NCBI GenBank assembly: GCA_030151135.1
Contig: JASLEQ010000632.1
Location: forward strand, 1 to 9,158
DNA from: Candidatus Sulfotelmatobacter sp.
GTDB lineage: Bacteria; Acidobacteriota; Terriglobia; Terriglobales; SbA1
Reading direction: 5' to 3'
DNA length: 9,158 nt
Shown here piece by piece: positions 6,723-9,158 of the stretch (position 1 is its first letter; each line of letters starts with the position of its first letter). Under the pieces are notes generated by a model. It saw nothing but the letters and a program-made list of their open reading frames with translations, was not told where the DNA came from and made no database searches. Both the position numbers and the translations under genes were made by a program.

Positions 6723-6755
6723 AAAAAAAACAGGCGAGGCCAGTTCGGCCTCGCC
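6723..6755 (-). terminator. Rho-independent terminator of the TonB-dependent receptor gene
   Basis: Read on the minus strand, a perfect 9-bp stem GGCGAGGCC / GGCCTCGCC with a 5-nt loop (6733-6755) is followed two bases later by eight T residues (A8 at 6723-6730 on the plus strand). It lies 19 bp after the receptor stop codon and 53 bp before the TPR gene start. This is a textbook intrinsic terminator and separates the two same-strand genes. Confidence 0.92.
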
Positions 6756-6773
6756 CTGATCCTAACGCCCGTT

Positions 6774-9158
6774 TTACCAGACGAATTTCGCACTAACCTG
6801 ACCAATACGGGGATCACGCGCACTCGTGACATTGCCGAAGTTAGCGTCGCTGATGTCCCCGGCCGGGTTGTTGAATTGAGCGTGATTGAAGATATTGAAG
6901 AATTCACCCCGAATCTCGAAATGCATCGCTTCGGTGACAGGAACGATCTTCGTTATGCCCAGGTCCGTGTTATTAAACCCAGGTCCGTGGAAGAACCGAC
7001 GGTTCGCCGTGCCGAAACTTCCGCAGTCATTACCAGCCAAAACCCCAGGGGTCCCCGGCCCAGTGGGGAACGTCAGAGCGCAGGTAGTCCCAGTAAATGC
7101 GCCTTGATCAAAATAGGTTCGGCTAGCCGTGTCTCGCGGGTTGTGGGTGTGAATCGGTCCCACGAGATTCGGCATGTCGGTGGAGGGACTGCCGGTAAGT
7201 GAAGCATCACCCACGCAGAGGTTCGACGGACATAGCGGACTGCCCGACGTGATGGGATTTCCTTCCCCGATCTGGACGGGAAATCCTGTTGAGAATCGGG
7301 TAATCCCTTGGAGTTGCCATCCCTTCGTAAGCCTTGGCAAGCCGTGGAAAATCCGGTTGAACGGCATTTCCCAGACATAGCTAACTACAAAGTTCTGGTG
7401 TACGTCGGTCGATGACAGGCCGCGGCTCAACCTCGCATTCGAGAAGTTGATCAGTTCGCCGAAGGCGGACGAATCGTCGATCGCTTTGGCAATCGTATAC
7501 GCAGCCAGGAAGGTCACATCACCAGCTTTACGCTGTAGTGTCGCTTCTCCAGAGTGGTAAACGGAATTCGCTACTAGCTTTGTGAAGGTATTGCCATAAC
7601 CAAAACAAAGGGATTGGGCGCCCGGGCAGTAGTTAGGGTTAAGAAGAGTATCCCTGGTGCCATAGACGGTGTTTGCCCCGAGAGTGAACGTGTCCTGCTC
7701 AACGTTCGGCCCACACCCGATGCTTCCATTTGATGCATCGCCATATGCCTGGGCAGTGAGCTGTTTACATAATGCCGCATCGCCCGGATTAGCTTCCGTC
7801 TGGGCGATGAGCCGATGCCCCTCTGTTCCCACGTAGGAAAGAGTCAAAACCGTGGATCGGCTCAACTCACGCTGGATTGAGAAATTGAAGTGCTCAGCGT
7901 AAGGAAGCTTGTTGTGAATGTCATATCCCGGGAAATAAGACAGAGGCTCGTAAACCGAGAAATCGAGGGTCTTGTTTGACGGACTCCCCGGAATCGGGAC
8001 AGTGAACGGGAAGCGCTGACCTTCGTTGTCGGTGCCTCCGTCCAGGCGATTTCGGAACGGCTCTGCGAAGTCCACGGGGCCCGGACTGGTCCAGTACAAG
8101 CCGAAGGGGGCGTCTCCTACTTCATAGAAAAGATTCAAATCCTCAACCGACGTGTAGTACAAGCCGTACGAGGCACGGATGCTCGTTTTTCCCGGACCTC
8201 CGAAGACCTTGCCCAAGATTCCATCGCTGAAGCTGGGAGAGTAGGCCAAGCCGAGACGTGGTCCGAAGTTGTTGTATCGGGTGGGCGCCAATGTCTTCGG
8301 AATGCCGGGATCGCCGGGATATACGAGTCCTTCGGGAGACTTCGGAAAGACGGTGGACTGTTCTCCTTTGACCCACGTCTGGATCTTTCCCTGTGTGTCG
8401 TACCAAGGCATGCTTGCTTCCCAGCGAAGGCCCAAATTCAGCGTCAGATTGGGAGTTACTTTCCATGAATCTTGCGCATAAGCGCCGCCGTAACGCGTCC
8501 GCGAATCCAGGAGTTGTAGAGCTGCCTGGGTGTAGCCACCCCCGCCGCCGGTGGGCTCTCCCAGCAGATAATCAGCGAAATCGACGCCGGTTGCTGTGCC
8601 ATCGAAAACGAAAGCCCCATCCTGACTGGCTAAGTTGCGTTCATTGACTTGCAAGTAGCGGAATTCTCCCCCGAACTTAAGGGTATGTTTACCCATCGAT
8701 TTGGAGAAGCCGTCCGAGGCCGTGTAAGTGTTGTTCGGCTGGAACGTAATCAGAGAGGGAGTGCCGATGGCAAAGTTGTTGAAGTAGAGCTGGGGAACGT
8801 ATTCCGGAAATCCAGGAGTGGCATCGGGAATGATGCCGAGAGTACCGACGCCAGTTACGAAACCCAAAGATGCGAGAGACGCTTTGCCGCCGCTCGGGTT
8901 GTCGAGATGAGTCGATGTACGGAAGAAGGTTATTCGAGCCTCGTTTACTGCGCTAGGACCGACCGTCTTAGTGTCGCTGATGACGAACTCTTGCGCGCGG
9001 GTTGGGGTCACAGCTGGGAATCCGGGCACGCTTGCACCACCGCTGGGCAGCGCGCTGTCGACGGTAGAGTCGTCAAAGTGATAATAGAAGGACCAGTTGC
9101 CAGTTTTTTGACTGTTGAAGTCGACTCGTTCGCCTATTTTGTTGTCAGTGATCGTATT
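6774..9158 (-). CDS. TonB-dependent receptor, Oar-like, Acidobacteriota type (5' end outside window)
   Basis: An outer-membrane beta-barrel receptor; 794 residues are visible and the reading frame stays open to the window edge, so the signal peptide, regulatory domain and plug are off to the right. No internal start is called; the GTG at 9029 is simply an internal Val. Barrel strands alternate throughout. Family landmarks, in visible numbering, are AYAQDSWKV followed by LNLGLRWE (227-247), LSYVGTEGHRL (441-451), ATLQRKAGDVTFLAAYTIAK (539-558), TKGWQLQGITRFSTGFPVQI (611-630) and the C-terminal block from RGEFFNIFNH (750-759) to SARDPRIGQ (779-787). The protein ends with an aromatic Trp, as expected for BAM recognition. 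Eight Cys occur, all in the C-terminal half and in four closely spaced pairs. Such receptors import large ligands, often oligosaccharides or siderophores, using TonB energy; the ligand is unknown. A strong terminator follows the stop. Confidence 0.92.
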   Translation of the reverse strand, partial: NTITDNKIGERVDFNSQKTGNWSFYYHFDDSTVDSALPSGGASVPGFPAVTPTRAQEFVISDTKTVGPSAVNEARITFFRTSTHLDNPSGGKASLASLGFVTGVGTLGIIPDATPGFPEYVPQLYFNNFAIGTPSLITFQPNNTYTASDGFSKSMGKHTLKFGGEFRYLQVNERNLASQDGAFVFDGTATGVDFADYLLGEPTGGGGGYTQAALQLLDSRTRYGGAYAQDSWKVTPNLTLNLGLRWEASMPWYDTQGKIQTWVKGEQSTVFPKSPEGLVYPGDPGIPKTLAPTRYNNFGPRLGLAYSPSFSDGILGKVFGGPGKTSIRASYGLYYTSVEDLNLFYEVGDAPFGLYWTSPGPVDFAEPFRNRLDGGTDNEGQRFPFTVPIPGSPSNKTLDFSVYEPLSYFPGYDIHNKLPYAEHFNFSIQRELSRSTVLTLSYVGTEGHRLIAQTEANPGDAALCKQLTAQAYGDASNGSIGCGPNVEQDTFTLGANTVYGTRDTLLNPNYCPGAQSLCFGYGNTFTKLVANSVYHSGEATLQRKAGDVTFLAAYTIAKAIDDSSAFGELINFSNARLSRGLSSTDVHQNFVVSYVWEMPFNRIFHGLPRLTKGWQLQGITRFSTGFPVQIGEGNPITSGSPLCPSNLCVGDASLTGSPSTDMPNLVGPIHTHNPRDTASRTYFDQGAFTGTTCALTFPTGPGTPGVLAGNDCGSFGTANRRFFHGPGFNNTDLGITKIVPVTEAMHFEIRGEFFNIFNHAQFNNPAGDISDANFGNVTSARDPRIGQVSAKFVW

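Noticed and set aside
6678..7202. Plus-strand open frame of 174 codons
   Set aside because: It runs through the minus-strand terminator and is antisense to the conserved C-terminal block of the TonB receptor.
1..9158. Defence system, CRISPR array, mobile element or RNA gene
   Set aside because: Reading both strands, I found no direct-repeat array, transposase, integrase, toxin-antitoxin pair, tRNA-like cloverleaf or rRNA segment.

Overview
The window looks like chromosome of an Acidobacteriota bacterium (Terriglobia-like). The main evidence is the large outer-membrane receptor at the right end. Its C-terminal block, with key elements RGEFFNIFNHAQFNNP and SARDPRIGQ and a final Trp, is the style of the expanded Oar-like TonB-dependent receptors of that phylum. 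The exported all-TPR protein and the sugar-use genes fit the same group. This assignment rests on recognition from memory; no search was run.

Left part (1-4192), sugar use. The window opens inside the 3' end of a GH116 beta-glycosidase (bile acid beta-glucosidase/GBA2 family). Its stop codon overlaps by 4 bp (ATGA) the start of a ROK-family sugar kinase that lacks the family's usual zinc site. Convergent to these is a 12-TM sugar-porter MFS transporter on the minus strand. Divergent from the transporter is a double-SIS sugar-phosphate isomerase/deaminase-like protein (GlmS isomerase-type fold without the glutaminase half). The 78-bp divergent promoter between the last two carries a near-perfect 27-bp palindrome covering a TATAAT box. 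It is the best regulatory candidate in the window. Together the four genes suggest release of a sugar by GH116, import by the MFS protein, phosphorylation by the ROK kinase and isomerisation or deamination by the SIS protein. An amino sugar is a plausible but unproven substrate.

Middle (4193-5043). A 205-aa conserved-looking protein of unknown function (GTG start) follows the SIS gene after 96 bp. It converges on the next gene across 137 bp in which I see no convincing element.

Right part (5044-9158), minus strand. A signal-peptide-bearing protein made almost entirely of about 15 TPR units lies downstream of a TonB-dependent receptor whose 5' end runs off the window. A strong rho-independent terminator (9-bp GC stem, T8) sits between them, so the TPR gene is probably transcribed mainly from its own promoter.

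No tRNA, rRNA, CRISPR array, transposase, integrase or recognisable defence system is visible, and no gene-free stretch exceeds 140 bp. The window is mostly ordinary metabolism and envelope genes. The points of interest are the palindromic operator candidate, two enzymes with atypical active-site or metal-site residues, and the unassigned 205-aa family.
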